The notes beneath the pieces are model-generated. The model searched no databases and was not told the origin of the DNA. It worked only from the letters and a program-made list of their open reading frames with translations. Position numbers and translations under genes: made by a program. A DNA stretch of 64,000 bases from Microcoleus sp. FACHB-831 (GTDB lineage: Bacteria; Cyanobacteriota; Cyanobacteriia; Cyanobacteriales; FACHB-T130): positions 23,954 to 87,953 of the forward strand of contig NZ_JACJON010000054.1 of NCBI RefSeq assembly GCF_014695585.1, in the 5' to 3' direction. This document shows, piece after piece, positions 35,860 to 44,949 of this stretch (its first letter is position 1; each line of letters starts with the position of its first letter).

Positions 35860-36816
35860 ATGAAAAATCTTCGTCCATATGTAGCCATTGCGCGACCAGA
35901 CCACTGGTTCAAAAACATATTCATTCTGCCTGGAGTAGCCTTTGCGGCAGTTCTTAAACCTGACGCAATCTTTAACTCCGAGGTTTCACTAAGTAGCTTT
36001 ATATTCCGGCTTGTTATAGGCATAATTAGTACCTGCCTTGTAGCGTCAGCCAACTATGTTATCAACGAGTGGCTAGATGCAGAATTTGACAAATTCCATC
36101 CTGTTAAAAAGAACCGACCAGCAGTTCAGGGAAAGCTTAAGGCATCAATAGTCTATACAGAGTATGCCTTGCTTTTACTTGTAGGTCTTAGTCTCGCATC
36201 GCTGGTTTCGCCCTATTTTCTCGCAGTAGCAGCGGCTTTGATGATTCAGGGCATTTTCTACAACATCAGACCGATGCGGACAAAAGAAAAAGCGTATCTC
36301 GATGTTATTTCCGAAGCCATAAACAATCCCATCCGGCTAATGTTGGGCTGGTTTATAGTCACCAGTACGCCCCTACCTCCATCAAGTTTATTATTTGCAT
36401 ATTGGATGGGTGGTGCTTTTCTCATGGCTATTAAACGCTATGGAGAATATCGCTTCATTGCCAACCCCGAACAAGCTGCACTGTACCGTCGTTCGTTTAA
36501 GTTTTATACGGAAAACAGCCTGTTAATTTCATCTTTTTTCTATGCCAATTGCGCGGCTTTTTTCTTGGGAGTTTTCTTAGTTAAATACCGCATTGAGTTA
36601 CTTTTGACTCTCCCATTTTTGGCCTTTCTTTTTACCTGGTACTTATACATCGGCCTCAAGAAGGATTCGCCAGCACAGCATCCAGAACGTCTGCTTCGTG
36701 ACAAGCGTCTTAGCGCCTATTTGCTATTTCTTGGGGTTCTGTTTATGACGCTGTTTTTTGCTAGAATTGAATCTTTGCATTGGTTTTTAGAGAATTCCTT
36801 CATAACTCAGAAGTAA
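35860..36816 (+). CDS. UbiA-family prenyltransferase (decaprenyl-phosphate phosphoribosyltransferase-like)
   Basis: A 318-residue membrane enzyme with eight or nine helices. The first metal-binding motif is NYVINEWLDAEFDKFHPVKKNRP (DxxxD type, as in DPPR synthase UbiA members), with the start MKNLRPYVAIARPDHWFKNI typical of that subgroup. The second Asp-rich site around YGEYRF is weak. It would transfer phosphoribose to polyprenyl phosphate, or a related step in cell-wall glycolipid synthesis. The following gene is a glycan-related membrane protein. Confidence 0.8.
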   Translation: MKNLRPYVAIARPDHWFKNIFILPGVAFAAVLKPDAIFNSEVSLSSFIFRLVIGIISTCLVASANYVINEWLDAEFDKFHPVKKNRPAVQGKLKASIVYTEYALLLLVGLSLASLVSPYFLAVAAALMIQGIFYNIRPMRTKEKAYLDVISEAINNPIRLMLGWFIVTSTPLPPSSLLFAYWMGGAFLMAIKRYGEYRFIANPEQAALYRRSFKFYTENSLLISSFFYANCAAFFLGVFLVKYRIELLLTLPFLAFLFTWYLYIGLKKDSPAQHPERLLRDKRLSAYLLFLGVLFMTLFFARIESLHWFLENSFITQK

Positions 36817-36970
36817 GAAGTTATAAGCAACGCAAGACTGCGATTTAGGAGATAGCAAGGTGGCGAAATATGCTAACCGCAAAAGTGCTAAATTCTAAAC
36901 AATCGCAGTCTTTTTGCAAACAAGGCTTGTGTTTGATGCGGATGTTTGGGGCACGGAGGAATCAAAAGCG

Positions 36971-39142
36971 ATGAATGACGATATAAATAGCGATCGCAAT
37001 CCTGAAAGCGAGTTATCACAAGCCGCAGTAGCAGATAGTTTTGTTAGCGATGAACCTGCATGGCGTAAGTTTCTCATCCCTGCTTTGATCTTTGTTTGGC
37101 CGTTTATCTATTTCTTTAGATCGGTTTTTCCCATAAATGGCAAATATGTTGCCATCAATAATGACTTTGACACTCTCTATTACATTTATAAAGTTTATCT
37201 CTTAGACAATTTAAGCAACGGACGAATTCCCATGTGGTCGCCATCTGAAGCCGCAGGATTCCCCTTTGCATCAAGTCCATTTACACAAACTTTTTACCCG
37301 CTAAATTTATTATTAACGATATTTTATAAAGTTGCTGGAGGCTACACTCGCTTAGATCATCAAATTTTTGCCATTTCAGGCGTTTCTATTTTTGGATTAG
37401 GACTGTATTTCTGGCTAAAGGAATTTAAGTTTAATGTGCGATCGCTGCTGTTCGCCACGCTTGTCATGTCGGTTAGCTTCAAAGTGGCAGAACTTTTAAG
37501 GTTTCCCAATGCTATCCATACAGCAGCATGGCTACCTTGGATACTGTTTGCGCTGACCAAGATTTTACAAAGCCAGTCGCTAAAAAAGGCGGCAAAATAC
37601 GGTCTGCTTATTCTGTTTTTTCTGGTTTGTTTACTTACCGCAGGTTATCCCTACTACGTCTATTACTCGCTGTTTCTGTTTGGCCCCTACGTGTTGCTAT
37701 TTGCAATACCCAAACTGCGGCAAAAGTTCTTTGGTAAATTGAAAGTTAGATTAGGAATTTCAAGTGCTATTTTGGCAGTTGCAGGTGTATCTTCCCTCGT
37801 AATATCCTTGCCATTTCTTGGCAAAATGAGCAAGTTACTGAAGGATACAACAGACAGAGGAGGAGGCAATTTTGCATATTCTACAGAACACAAGTTCTTT
37901 ATAAACGATACGATTGGATCGCTGATTTTCCCTCCCTTTGCCCGCGCCGAGGGTTGGTATTACTTCGGAATATTGGGTGTTTTTATAATTCTTCTATACT
38001 TCTTCAGCGAACTATTTGGCGATTCTTCCAAAAATGCACCTTGCTATCGCGACCGTTTGGTAAAAATAAGTTTTCTAGTTTTTTTTATTACAATTACCTA
38101 TATTACCTACGGTCGATATTCTTTGCTTTTCAAAGTTCTGTGGCAATATATGCCAGGATTTGCTAGCCTTCGCACCTGGGGCAGGATGAATATTATTCTC
38201 GTGCCTATAATCGCCTGGGTAATGGCTATTGCTTACACTTATTTTGAAGAACTAATTACTAGAAGAAGCAGTACAGCAACGCCGAGGGGGTTGTCAAAGT
38301 GGGCACCTATTTATGTAGTGACTGGTGCTTATGTAGCTATTTTACTCGTTCAGTCATTTGTATATAGCAAGAAAAAATATACTGGCTACTGGAAAGAGTA
38401 TTTTAAGAACGTAGCATCAACAGATATTTTATTTATCATATATGGCGCGATCGCCTTCGCAATCGTGCTGGGCATTTTAATTGTATCGACACGAATTAAG
38501 CTAGGAAACCCTAAAATTCTTTCTGCCATCGTAGCTGGACTGATTTTGTTCTCTGCTTTGGATATGCGAAACGTTGGCGCTTTCATGTGGCTATATCCCA
38601 ATTTGTTTGAGACGCCAACCAGATATAGATTAAATGTTGCTCAACAAAATTTGCAGTCTTTCACAGTCCCAAGAGCAGATCCCTTAACATCTCCGCAGCT
38701 ATCGCTCTCAGTCAATTCTAGCTTTAACGTTAGAAGCATACCCAACTGGCACTTCAATCGTTATAACAAGTTTCTCGCAAGTACCGAAGATCAAGTAGAT
38801 GCGAGAAGAAAACTATTGGGAGTAATTGATGCAAGAAAGCTTTATTTCTCTAAAGCTATTGATTACCCAAAGATACAACCATTTCTTGACGATGCAGCGC
38901 AATTCACAGATTTTGAACAGGTAATTTCCTACACGGGCGACGAGTTAACCTTAGATGTGCGTGCTGCAACAGACGGCTATTTGAGCTTTATAGACAATTG
39001 GGATGCAAATTGGGAAGCTACAGTTGACGGTAAGCCTACGAGTATAGAACTACTATTCGGTACTTTCAAATCGGTGAAGTTACCAGCAGGTAATCATCGG
39101 GTAACGTTTGCTTATAGGCCTGGGTTGTTGGGCAAAAAATAG
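36971..39142 (+). CDS. YfhO-like polytopic membrane protein (glycan-related)
   Basis: A 723-residue protein from the ATG at 36971, after CGGAGG; a TTG start at 36914 would add 19 residues. About 12-14 membrane helices (about 40-560), then a periplasmic beta domain ending LSFIDNWDANWEATVDGKPT, typical of YfhO and GT-C-like proteins. YfhO assists glycosylation of lipoteichoic acid in Bacillus. Here it follows a prenyl-phosphate sugar enzyme, so export or transfer of lipid-linked sugars is a reasonable inference. Confidence 0.78.
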   Translation: MNDDINSDRNPESELSQAAVADSFVSDEPAWRKFLIPALIFVWPFIYFFRSVFPINGKYVAINNDFDTLYYIYKVYLLDNLSNGRIPMWSPSEAAGFPFASSPFTQTFYPLNLLLTIFYKVAGGYTRLDHQIFAISGVSIFGLGLYFWLKEFKFNVRSLLFATLVMSVSFKVAELLRFPNAIHTAAWLPWILFALTKILQSQSLKKAAKYGLLILFFLVCLLTAGYPYYVYYSLFLFGPYVLLFAIPKLRQKFFGKLKVRLGISSAILAVAGVSSLVISLPFLGKMSKLLKDTTDRGGGNFAYSTEHKFFINDTIGSLIFPPFARAEGWYYFGILGVFIILLYFFSELFGDSSKNAPCYRDRLVKISFLVFFITITYITYGRYSLLFKVLWQYMPGFASLRTWGRMNIILVPIIAWVMAIAYTYFEELITRRSSTATPRGLSKWAPIYVVTGAYVAILLVQSFVYSKKKYTGYWKEYFKNVASTDILFIIYGAIAFAIVLGILIVSTRIKLGNPKILSAIVAGLILFSALDMRNVGAFMWLYPNLFETPTRYRLNVAQQNLQSFTVPRADPLTSPQLSLSVNSSFNVRSIPNWHFNRYNKFLASTEDQVDARRKLLGVIDARKLYFSKAIDYPKIQPFLDDAAQFTDFEQVISYTGDELTLDVRAATDGYLSFIDNWDANWEATVDGKPTSIELLFGTFKSVKLPAGNHRVTFAYRPGLLGKK

Positions 39143-39605
39143 TTTAAAGCAAGAGGGCGCGATCGCCCACCTGTTTAGTCTTGCTAGCGAACCCTTAAAG
39201 TGCGTGAAGCGTCAGCGAAGCCAAAGGCGTTAGCGATTCCCATAGGGAATTGCATACTGGATCTAAAACACCCTTCGACCCCAGCAAGCAACCGGGGGGG
39301 TCGAAGGCTGATGACGCAACAGCAGGTAATCCCCATCTCTAGCGAACAGTGGGGAGCAATGCTTTATTACCAATAGCGAATTGATGTCTTTTCGGTGAGT
39401 TAATTTCAACTCAGATACCTTCAAGACACTACTTTAGGTATGTTTCTCGTGGCAGATGCAGGCGTAGGTATAGACATACTAACTTTAACAGTATCGGCTA
39501 AAACATTTAGCCAAATTTAAATTCAACGGATGGCTTGGGAACTTACGGGGAGTTTCTTAAGCCAGGTGCGTTGCTGCGTCTATTTTGAATATGGAGGAGA
39601 TTTGT
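39143..39605. other. Intergenic stretch with hairpin
   Basis: Contains a hairpin (CCTTCGACCCC at 39272-39282, GGGGTCGAAGG at 39297-39307, 11-bp perfect stem) that may end the preceding transcript, and short palindromic repeats near 39200-39245. Confidence 0.55.
39272..39307 (+). terminator. Hairpin CCTTCGACCCC/GGGGTCGAAGG
   Basis: An 11-bp perfect stem with a 14-nt loop, about 130 nt after the YfhO-like gene. No T-tract follows, so it may be a repeat rather than a terminator. Confidence 0.45.
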
Positions 39606-40460
39606 ATGACCATTGAGTTACGAGAAGACGTTGCCTACATTTTGTTGAAAAAAATCGGCGAAACGCAGGAAGGCGAAGCCCAGCAAGAAGTTAAATTCAC
39701 TGAAGCAGATTTCGGTGGCCTGCAAGTTACACCCGTAGATTTGCTAGGACACCTAGATTATTTAAATCAAAAACAATATATCCACGCTGAATTTACGGGT
39801 AATGCCTACGCCAACCAGGAAGATGTTCCTGACGCGGCTAACCCTAAAGAATTCGATTTCAGAATCGCTAATTCTTTTGGTGCGTCCGATGGCCCCCTGC
39901 CTCACTTAATTACCTTTAAAAGTGCCGCATTAACAGAAAAAGGCCGCAAGCTTCTCGAAGAAATGGATGCAAATCCTCCTAAGTCTCTCGGAGAAGGGCC
40001 AACAGTACCTATTTACGACAAAGATATGCCCTTCCTAGAGAAGGTCATGCTTAAGGGCAACCTAACTGATGTTTATGATGCAAGAGATATAACTGAGGTT
40101 GTCTTCCGCACCATGCGCGACATGATGACGAATGAAGCATCAGCGCGGGTTGCCGAGGAATTACACGAAGAGTCTCTGCCGACTGAAGAAAAAGCGCTAC
40201 AAAACGAAGTGGCAGAACTTTGGAAAGATACAAATCCTTTGGTCAGTTTCCTCAGCAAGATTCGTCCACCTCTGATCATTAAGTCTGATACTTTTCTATT
40301 CCGCATCAGACAAGAGGCTGGTCTACCTGCTACCACAGGCCCGGAAACTGTTACCAAAGCAGTGTTCTCGGCGACAAAAGACGACTTGTCCCCAGAACGG
40401 ATTCAAGAAATTGCTACATTTTTACCCGACAAAATCCGGGAATTGTGGGAGCAAGCCTAG
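39606..40460 (+). CDS. DUF2267-domain hypothetical protein
   Basis: A 284-residue protein. I chose the ATG at 39606, 8 nt after GGAGGAG; an earlier ATG at 39585 lacks a site. The N-terminal part (1-145) is unfamiliar (MTIELREDVAYILLKKIGET). The C-terminal part (about 155-284) follows the DUF2267 pattern: DVYDARDITEVVFRTMRDMM ... ELHEESLP ... ELW ... FLSKI, ending FLPDKIRELW. The DUF2267 function is unknown; it is often linked to stress proteins. No signal or membrane segments. Confidence 0.7.
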   Translation: MTIELREDVAYILLKKIGETQEGEAQQEVKFTEADFGGLQVTPVDLLGHLDYLNQKQYIHAEFTGNAYANQEDVPDAANPKEFDFRIANSFGASDGPLPHLITFKSAALTEKGRKLLEEMDANPPKSLGEGPTVPIYDKDMPFLEKVMLKGNLTDVYDARDITEVVFRTMRDMMTNEASARVAEELHEESLPTEEKALQNEVAELWKDTNPLVSFLSKIRPPLIIKSDTFLFRIRQEAGLPATTGPETVTKAVFSATKDDLSPERIQEIATFLPDKIRELWEQA

Positions 40461-40594
40461 CGCAATGGGAAAGGAAAAAGCTGTTAGCTAATCTTCCCAG
40501 CGGCTAGTTTACATGGTGGTTTGTTTAGTGCCCGACTATCACTTATAGAGAGTCGGGCTAGAAGAACCTTGTTTAATGCAATCGGAGTTTAATT

Positions 40595-41587
40595 ATGATT
40601 CGGCAAAATAAGCAAATGAAAAGAACTTTGGCATTGGCCAGCGCTATCTGTGGAAGTTTAGTTATCGGCATACCCGCGATCGCTCAGTCACAAACCGATA
40701 CGGGTACCAGTGGCAGTACCAGTATGAGTGATTTTGATATTAGATCGTATTATCCAAAACAAGGTTATCCTCTTTCAGATCGCTATAACCTGACTACGGA
40801 AAACGACATTCGGGGTATGGGTAACGCTTCAATGAGCGGCGCTGGTATGCAACCCACTAGCCAGAAGCGTCAACCAGTCTCGGATCGCTATCGCCTGACG
40901 CCTTCCAACGAGGTTCGCCCCAGGAATGACAACGATGCGATGCCTAGCAGCGGCACGACTCCGAGGAGCATGAATGAAAGTCCGACGAGCAGCGATCGCA
41001 TGGATTCTTCTACCAGCCAGCAAGCTCAACCAGTCTCCGATCGCTATAAGTTGACGCCTACCAACGAAGTTCGCCCCACAAAGCAAAATTCTAAGACCAC
41101 CGATCGCGTGGATTCTTCGACCAGCCAGCAGGCTCAACCAATCTCCGATCGGTATAACTTGACGCCTACCAACGAAATTCGCAGTGAAAATGAAAGCTCT
41201 TCGATGAGCAGCGATCGCGCAGACTCAACGAACACCCAGCCGACGCAACCGCTCTCGGATCGCTACAATCAGCAAGCTCCTGGCTCTATGAACCAAGGTG
41301 GCACGATGAATGGAGATGGCATGATGAACAACTCGGATCGCCAAATGAATATGAATAGCGATCGCATGATGCAGAACAACTCCAACCGCAGCACCTTGAA
41401 TAGAGCCACTGGTAGCGCTGCACTCAACCCCTGCCCCAGCATTTTCTACGAAGCTAGATATGTTGGTATGGGTATTAGTACCCCCGCAGGTTGTCCCGCT
41501 GCTTCGCCCGGAACGCCCCAAGCATTGGATCAGCCCATGATGAACCAGGGTGGTTCGATGATGACACCTTCATCACCGCAGCGATAA
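40595..41587 (+). CDS. Secreted repeat protein with SDRYNLT repeats
   Basis: A 330-residue exported protein: signal peptide (cleavage near IPAIAQS-QT, about residue 31), then at least five copies of a motif like Q-P-V-S-D-R-Y-x-L-T-P-x-N-E-V-R (near residues 58, 97, 145, 180, with a shorter one about 222), separated by Ser/Thr/Asn-rich spacers of 35-50 residues. A Met/Asn-rich region (about 230-270) follows, then a segment with two Cys (NPCPS, AGCPA). No enzyme motif. Probably cell-surface or matrix. Several GCGATCGC-like sites fall in the spacers. Confidence 0.75.
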   Translation: MIRQNKQMKRTLALASAICGSLVIGIPAIAQSQTDTGTSGSTSMSDFDIRSYYPKQGYPLSDRYNLTTENDIRGMGNASMSGAGMQPTSQKRQPVSDRYRLTPSNEVRPRNDNDAMPSSGTTPRSMNESPTSSDRMDSSTSQQAQPVSDRYKLTPTNEVRPTKQNSKTTDRVDSSTSQQAQPISDRYNLTPTNEIRSENESSSMSSDRADSTNTQPTQPLSDRYNQQAPGSMNQGGTMNGDGMMNNSDRQMNMNSDRMMQNNSNRSTLNRATGSAALNPCPSIFYEARYVGMGISTPAGCPAASPGTPQALDQPMMNQGGSMMTPSSPQR

Positions 41588-41607
41588 TCTCCAAGTTCTA
41601 AAAATAA

Positions 41608-41630
41608 TAGGGTGGGCAATGCCCACCCTA
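41608..41630. repeat. Small dispersed hairpin TAGGGTGGGCA-TGCCCACCCTA
   Basis: An 11-bp perfect stem with a 1-nt centre, between two convergent genes. Same family as 12462-12481. Likely bidirectional terminator. Confidence 0.75.
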
Positions 41631-41654
41631 TTTAGTTTTCGGATCGAGGAGCAA

Positions 41655-42785
41655 TTACCTCGATACCCGCTGATAGCGGATTTGATCTAGTTCGTTAATT
41701 AAAAGCGCTTCTTGCTGAACATCGCCCAGCGACCTGGTAATGGCGATCGCCCGTTCGTAGAAATCACGCGCCGTTCCGTAGTGTCCGTTGACTTGGTAAA
41801 GTTGAGCGTATAACCGCAGCGACCTTAATTCTTCAAGTAAGTTTTGGTCCAGCCTAGCCAGAGCAATGCGCCCGTCAAGTGCTTTAAAAGCAAGGTCGTA
41901 CTTTTTGACAGCGCTGTAGGATACAGCCAGACCATCATAAGCGCGAAATTGGCCAGCGCGATCGCGAGCTTCCGTCGCCACTTCCAGCGCCACGCGGTAG
42001 GAATTCAGCGCATCTTCATAGCGTCCGATAGCGCGATACGCATCTGCCAAATTATTGCGCGTATTAGTTTCAGCTAGCGGATCTCTAGCTTGAAGCCGCA
42101 AAGCCAAAGCTATCTCATACTGTTTGATCGCCTGGTTATAATCTCCCAACCCAGCTAACACCAAAGCAAGATTGCTCAACGATAGCCCTTCGCCAGCAAT
42201 ATTTTTTACGCTTCTGGCAATAGCTAGCGCCTCCCGAAATGTAGTTTGTGCCGCCGGAAGATTACCCGATTGCAACAGAACCGTTCCTACATTATTCAGT
42301 CCATATATCTGTCCCTGAAAATCCTTGCGGTCTCTCGCTACAGCCAAGCGTCGTCGCAGCGCATCTTCCGCCTCCCTATAGCGTCCCAGGCGACCGTAGG
42401 CCAGACCAATAAAATCGTAGGTAAGGCCAATTCCCTGATCCTCACCAATTCTTTGATAAATACTTAAAGCTTGCAACCAGTAGGAAATCGCTTTTTCTAG
42501 CCTGCCTTGTTGTTGCGCCTGTCCCCCCAGACGCACCAGCACGTCCGCCTCCTCCCTTGGCTCCCCTAGAGTGCCGTTATTTAGAGGAATGTTTAGCTGT
42601 GGGTTAAGAGCGTCGATAGCTCTGGCGCTGGACGAGTAAAAAGTAAAGATAATTCCCAGTAACAGACTAGGAATGAGGGACAAAGAAGTAGCAAACAGCA
42701 ACAAACTCTTGGCTTTAGTTACCAGCCGGAAGTTGGAAATGCTTTTGCCTTCCTGAAGACACCATCGATGCATGAAATGCTCCAA
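41655..42785 (-). CDS. TPR-repeat membrane-anchored protein
   Basis: A 376-residue protein. An N-terminal hydrophobic segment (about 28-54) serves as signal or anchor. Then about six to seven TPR units (A-x-SYWLQALSIYQRIGEDQGIG, EDALRRRLAVARDRKDFQG and so on) fill 85-370. TPR arrays bind other proteins. No CHAT protease or kinase is fused. It starts 47 nt after the sigma-like gene on the same strand and is probably cotranscribed. Confidence 0.8.
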   Translation of the reverse strand: MEHFMHRWCLQEGKSISNFRLVTKAKSLLLFATSLSLIPSLLLGIIFTFYSSSARAIDALNPQLNIPLNNGTLGEPREEADVLVRLGGQAQQQGRLEKAISYWLQALSIYQRIGEDQGIGLTYDFIGLAYGRLGRYREAEDALRRRLAVARDRKDFQGQIYGLNNVGTVLLQSGNLPAAQTTFREALAIARSVKNIAGEGLSLSNLALVLAGLGDYNQAIKQYEIALALRLQARDPLAETNTRNNLADAYRAIGRYEDALNSYRVALEVATEARDRAGQFRAYDGLAVSYSAVKKYDLAFKALDGRIALARLDQNLLEELRSLRLYAQLYQVNGHYGTARDFYERAIAITRSLGDVQQEALLINELDQIRYQRVSR

Positions 42786-42832
42786 CAGCTGAACTTGATA
42801 ATCCGAATAATCCCAGCGGGCAATTGAGGAAC

Positions 42833-43510
42833 TTATAAGATGGGAATCACACCGGAGGCGCGATCCATTTCTTGTGAATCTTCAGACCTAAGACTTTTAT
42901 CGTCGGGTAGGTAAATAGCCCGGATATCGTCTGGCAAGGCATTTTCTAGCAGATGATACCCTTGCACGAGCTTGATTTTGACCGCTGCTGGCGAAATTGC
43001 TTCACCCTCGGCTTGTAGATAAGCTGCAATTCGAGTTTCGCTCCAGTGGAAAGTTTGCGACATCAAAACCATCAAGCGCAGAATGGGCGGCAGTTGTTCC
43101 AAGGCTTGTTCGATGTAACACCACAACGGCGGCGGTGAAGCCTGCAAAGAGTAGTGAATAGACTCTACTGGTGGCAGTTCAGCTTGATTGATGCAAACAG
43201 CCGTCATGTTGATCAGCCAGTTTTGGAAGGAACTCGCTGACGGATCGGGACTGTTACGCAGATCTAAGCCACCAAGTTCGTAGTAGATGTGACGCCAGGT
43301 GAGAGCGAAAAGGTAGTCAGCTTGGACGGGCGATCGCGCCGAATGTCTGATTAATGTATAAACAATCGGACTGTAGCGACAGAAAATCGCCGTGAAGTAT
43401 TTACCCTCTTCAGGAGAGCGCTGAAACAGGGTCAGTAAGTCTGCATCGCTGTTATGAAAGAGTCCTTTGATAAGCGGATGATTGGATTCAGGAAAATGAG
43501 GAATGTCCAC
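42833..43510 (-). CDS. Sigma-70-like regulator (divergent)
   Basis: A 225-residue protein. A region-2-like segment (FTAIFCRYSPIVYTLIRHSA ... LFALTWRHIYYEL) and a region-4-like helix-turn-helix (LEQLPPILRLMVLMSQTFHW, SETRIAAYLQAEG, SPAAVKIKLVQGYHLLENAL). Homologues are usually annotated as sigma-70 family in cyanobacteria, but the DNA-contacting residues are poorly conserved, so promoter recognition is uncertain. It heads a transcript with the TPR protein. Confidence 0.65.
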   Translation of the reverse strand: MDIPHFPESNHPLIKGLFHNSDADLLTLFQRSPEEGKYFTAIFCRYSPIVYTLIRHSARSPVQADYLFALTWRHIYYELGGLDLRNSPDPSASSFQNWLINMTAVCINQAELPPVESIHYSLQASPPPLWCYIEQALEQLPPILRLMVLMSQTFHWSETRIAAYLQAEGEAISPAAVKIKLVQGYHLLENALPDDIRAIYLPDDKSLRSEDSQEMDRASGVIPIL

Positions 43511-43753
43511 ACTGATTTCTCCCCAGCCCGACTGGTGAAAACCTCTTTAGATGACTAATAATATATCCCAAATCAATTTCTTGCTTGTTGTATAAACCTA
43601 TATTGCGATCGCCCCAGGCAATATCAGCCACTGAGGGCGACTAGCGGGAATAATTCGGCGATCGCGATCTTACCCGATCTGGTAATCCCTTGATAGAATA
43701 AGCTAGCCTAAAAGTATATGCTCTGATTCTGACAATAGCTGCTTTTCCCTTCT

Positions 43754-44281
43754 ATGCCTCTAGATAGCCTCTTGTCCACTCAAGGCATCATGGTGATGCT
43801 TTTAGCCGCATATGCGGGTGCTATGTGGATGTTCCTAACCAGCGCACCCAAAGTCCATACCATCATGGTGTCCGATTTAGAAGCAGCGCGCCAGCTGTAT
43901 GAAGGCTTGCTAGATTTGCCAGTGGCGGAAGTACCCCTGCACTACTACTACAACTACGAGCAAACTCTAGGTGCCACCGCCATCGATCCGCTATACCTAT
44001 CACCTACCATGGGCGGTACTGTTACCAAATCTTTCAACGGTACGGATGGACTGTGGTATCAACTTAAGAAGAATACCCAACTGCACGTAATTTCGGGAGC
44101 GAGTTTGGGCACGCGAAATCGACAGCGCCATGTTTGCTTTGACCACGACTGTCTAGAAATGGTACTGCTGCGGGTGCAGATGCGGGGCGTCAAACACAAA
44201 ATTCGTCGGGACAAGCCACTGAATTTTTTGGTAAAGGATCTCGAAGGCCGAGTTATTGAAATGGCCGAAGTATCAAATTAG
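43754..44281 (+). CDS. Glyoxalase-like (VOC fold) protein with N-terminal membrane segment
   Basis: A 175-residue protein with a hydrophobic N-terminus (about 10-28) and a VOC-type module: VHTIMVSDLEAARQLYEGLL (first beta-alpha unit) and NFLVKDLEGRVIEMAEV (last strand). The metal ligands of true glyoxalases are not all in place, and the function is unknown. Start MPLDSLLS. The next gene is 117 nt downstream on the same strand. Confidence 0.7.
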   Translation: MPLDSLLSTQGIMVMLLAAYAGAMWMFLTSAPKVHTIMVSDLEAARQLYEGLLDLPVAEVPLHYYYNYEQTLGATAIDPLYLSPTMGGTVTKSFNGTDGLWYQLKKNTQLHVISGASLGTRNRQRHVCFDHDCLEMVLLRVQMRGVKHKIRRDKPLNFLVKDLEGRVIEMAEVSN

Positions 44282-44398
44282 GCGGTGTTTGGTACTAAGA
44301 AAATAACCCATTTGCAGTGCAAAACGTGAGGCTTTGTAGCTGTGTATGGGAAAATTTGCACTACAGCCAGTAGAGATAGCTTTCAAGGGGGCACTGCA

Positions 44399-44887
44399 AT
44401 GGATCAACCCAATCAGCCAAAGCCTTGGCAATTTCACCCCAAGGAACCGTATCTTCCGGTTACTTATGAAGGAAAAGTAGTTGGCTTGTGCAAACCGGAA
44501 TATGCCATGCGAATGCTTGAAGTACTCAATGATGAAGAAAAGGTACGCAAAGCACTGCTACTGGCTTGTTTGGACTTAATACGTCAGTCTAATGGCGATC
44601 CTAATGAAGCAGAGCAGCTTGTGAAAAAATACTTGGCAAAGGCCGAACGCCCCAAGTATGGGACAAGAGCGATCGCAGCTATGCTTCACGACAGGCAAGA
44701 ACAACTCGATATCAGCGATGACGAGTTTGCTAAATTCTGCGATTCTTACAAATTGTCTCGCAAAGAATTACAGGGTATTTATGCCGGGTTAAAAATTGGC
44801 GATATCCAGTTAGGCCCCCTGTCACGCATCCTTGGTAGATCGGCTGAAGACTTGATGGCAGTGCGCGATGGTGGAAATAAAAAGTAG
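44399..44887 (+). CDS. Conserved hypothetical cytoplasmic protein
   Basis: A 162-residue protein starting MDQPNQPKPWQFHPKEPYLP behind AAGGGGG. An in-frame start at 44342 would add 19 residues that do not look like protein. Mostly helical, with ARAIAAMLHD-type and KLSRKELQGIYAG helices; the second half (DEFAKFCDSYKLSRKELQGI) has a faint helix-turn-helix look. Not recognised. Confidence 0.7.
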   Translation: MDQPNQPKPWQFHPKEPYLPVTYEGKVVGLCKPEYAMRMLEVLNDEEKVRKALLLACLDLIRQSNGDPNEAEQLVKKYLAKAERPKYGTRAIAAMLHDRQEQLDISDDEFAKFCDSYKLSRKELQGIYAGLKIGDIQLGPLSRILGRSAEDLMAVRDGGNKK

Positions 44888-44894
44888 GGTATAT

Positions 44895-44938
44895 GTTCAT
44901 AGTTCATGGTTCATTGCTCGTTGCCATGAACTATGAAC
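44895..44938. terminator. Inverted repeat between convergent genes
   Basis: GTTCATAGTTCATGG (44895-44909) and its exact complement (44924-44938), 14-nt loop. Between the hypothetical gene and lysS, both ending here. Probably a bidirectional terminator or small repeat. Confidence 0.65.
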
Positions 44939-44949
44939 TACGAACGATA

